DNA of 7,493 nucleotides from an uncultured Lachnospiraceae bacterium (lineage in GTDB: Bacteria > Bacillota > Clostridia > Lachnospirales > Lachnospiraceae): contig CACWUI010000054.1 in assembly GCA_902764045.1 (NCBI GenBank), positions 1 through 7,493 on the forward strand, written 5' to 3'. The notes under the pieces are model-generated. The model made no database searches, was not told where the DNA came from, and saw only the letters and a list, made by a program, of their open reading frames with translations. Made by a program: the position numbers and the translations under genes. Shown here one piece after another: positions 6,658 through 7,493 of this stretch. Position 1 is the stretch's first letter. Each line of letters begins with the position of its first letter.

Positions 6658-6670
6658 GCTGTGCTTTAAT
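6642..6670 (+). promoter_or_regulatory. Predicted promoter of the DUF4418 / ABC permease unit
   Basis: A perfect -35 TTGACA (6642-6647), a 17-base spacer and a -10 of TTTAAT (6665-6670, five of six matches) form a strong sigma-70/A-type promoter. The start would be near 6677, giving a leader of about 25 bases with AAGGAG at 6690-6695. The -35 lies inside operator-like site 2. Confidence 0.7.
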
Positions 6671-6689
6671 TTGTTTTCAAATTTACAAA

Positions 6690-6695
6690 AAGGAG
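6690..6695 (+). promoter_or_regulatory. Ribosome binding site setting the DUF4418 start
   Basis: AAGGAG lies six bases before the ATG at 6702. It fixes this start over a longer in-frame reading from the TTG at 6618, which begins upstream of the promoter. Confidence 0.9.
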
Positions 6696-6701
6696 ATTTT
6701 T

Positions 6702-7109
6702 ATGAATAAGAGAACTTTTGTAACAGACATTATACTTCTTGGTCTGTCCGTACTGCTGACCATCGGCAGCTTCACTTTTATGGCACCCTGCGCCCCACAT
6801 GAGGACGGCAGTTTTATGGCATGCCACTGGGCAGGACGCGCCATTACCGGACTTGGCTTTGTTCTTATCGCCATGTCGATAATCCATATAATAACCGGGA
6901 ACAATTCCGTAAAGACCGGCATTTCCGCAGGTCTTATACCTGTATCCGTTCTTTGCGCGCTTATACCGGGAGTTTTCATCAACATCTGCAAGATGAACAA
7001 TATGAGATGCGTAAGTGTCATGCGCCCCGCCGATATGATCATTTCATTTATCATTACAGGTGTGGCTGTTGCAGACATCTTAATCCAGCAGAGTAAGAAA
7101 AGATCATGA
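6702..7109 (+). CDS. DUF4418 family small membrane protein
   Basis: A 135-residue protein with four predicted transmembrane helices (about 8-27, 47-65, 72-93, 110-128). It fits the DUF4418 family, recognised by the segment FMAPCAPHEDGSFMACHW after the first helix and by its usual position before FtsX-type ABC permeases. The first loop carries C30, H33, M39, C41 and H42. The loop after helix 3 carries C96, M98, M101 and C103 (CKMNNMRC). If helix 1 is inserted with its N-terminus inside, both loops face outward. These clusters look like a soft-metal site, but no function is established and metal binding is inference. The start is well defined by AAGGAG. The stop TGA overlaps the next gene's ATG (ATGA), so the two are probably translated together. 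It is divergent from the iron operon and shares its operator motif. Confidence 0.82.
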   Translation: MNKRTFVTDIILLGLSVLLTIGSFTFMAPCAPHEDGSFMACHWAGRAITGLGFVLIAMSIIHIITGNNSVKTGISAGLIPVSVLCALIPGVFINICKMNNMRCVSVMRPADMIISFIITGVAVADILIQQSKKRS

Positions 7110-7493
7110 AGAAATATTCACTACCCTTTAAAAATATCATAAGAAAACCCGGACGAAATGCGATCCTTCTGATAGTTGTTGCGTTTCTGGCTTTTTCCGT
7201 TTTCGCGGGAAGCCTTATGATAATGAGTCTCAGGAACGGATTTGACAGTCTTCAGTCAAGACTTGGGGCCGACATTATAGTTATCCCTGATACCGCCAGA
7301 TCCACCAATGATCTTGAGTCTCTTTTTACCGACGGTACTCCGGGACAGTTCTACATGAAAAAAGAATATACTGACAAGATAAGTGAGATCGAAGGCGTTG
7401 ATAAGGTTTCATCCCAATACTTTCTTGCTACCGTCAGTTCCGGATGCTGCTCTGTTCCTGCGCAGATCATAGGCCTTGATTATGATACCGATT
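7106..7493 (+). CDS. FtsX/MacB-type ABC transporter permease, 3' end beyond window
   Basis: The first 129 residues of an ABC permease. It has a short basic N-terminus (MKKYSLPFKNIIRKPGRN), a transmembrane helix (about 18-41), then the start of an extracytoplasmic MacB-like core (RLGADIIVIPD at about 52-62). The core contains adjacent cysteines C114-C115 (SSGCCSVPAQIIG), notable next to a Cys-rich DUF4418 protein. The ATG at 7106 overlaps the upstream TGA and no strong ribosome site is present, so translation is probably coupled. The C-terminal FtsX domain, and presumably an ATPase gene, lie past 7493. It is a different protein from the two minus-strand permeases. The substrate is unknown; shared control with the iron operon suggests metal-related export or extracytoplasmic remodelling. 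Confidence 0.88.
   Translation, partial: MKKYSLPFKNIIRKPGRNAILLIVVAFLAFSVFAGSLMIMSLRNGFDSLQSRLGADIIVIPDTARSTNDLESLFTDGTPGQFYMKKEYTDKISEIEGVDKVSSQYFLATVSSGCCSVPAQIIGLDYDTD

Noticed and set aside
6618..6701. Longer DUF4418 protein starting at TTG 6618
   Set aside because: It would begin upstream of the predicted promoter and add 28 residues with no family resemblance. The ATG at 6702 has an excellent ribosome site.

Overview
The window looks like a moderate-GC Firmicute, most likely a Clostridia/Lachnospiraceae-type anaerobe. Pointers are strong AGGAG(G) ribosome sites, lipobox anchoring of a protein that is periplasmic in Gram-negatives, Clostridia-style DUF4418 and FtsX-type proteins, and sigma-70/A-like promoters. 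This taxonomic call is inference from sequence style only.

Layout. (1) Positions 1 to about 98 carry a short GC-rich piece of a RnfA-like membrane protein on the plus strand. It runs head-on into a minus-strand ABC ATPase, and both genes are cut at the same place, so this looks like a chimeric join. (2) Positions 6495 down to about 81 (minus strand) hold one tightly packed operon. Transcription order is an FTR1-family iron permease, a P19/Tp34-type iron-transport lipoprotein, a polytopic DUF2318 membrane protein with a five-cysteine C-terminal domain, two MacB/FtsX-type ABC permeases, and their ATPase, truncated after about 121 residues. The order matches the Campylobacter jejuni P19 iron-uptake locus (Cj1658 onward), with P19 turned into a lipoprotein. 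(3) Positions 6496 to 6701 are a divergent control region with two opposed promoters, each overlapped by a copy of the same GGTT-N10-AACC operator-like motif. (4) Positions 6702 to 7493 (plus strand) hold a DUF4418 membrane protein with Cys/His/Met clusters. Its stop overlaps (ATGA) the start of another FtsX-type ABC permease that runs off the window.

Working model: the P19 lipoprotein captures extracytoplasmic metal and hands it to FTR1. DUF2318 and the first ABC complex assist by an unknown, possibly redox or chaperone-like, step. The divergent DUF4418/ABC unit appears to share regulation with this operon and may be a second metal-related machine. Intercistronic RNA hairpins follow the FTR1 and P19 genes and may set the relative amounts of the proteins. 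No RNA genes, CRISPR arrays, insertion sequences or origins were seen, and no gene-free stretch exceeds about 210 bases.
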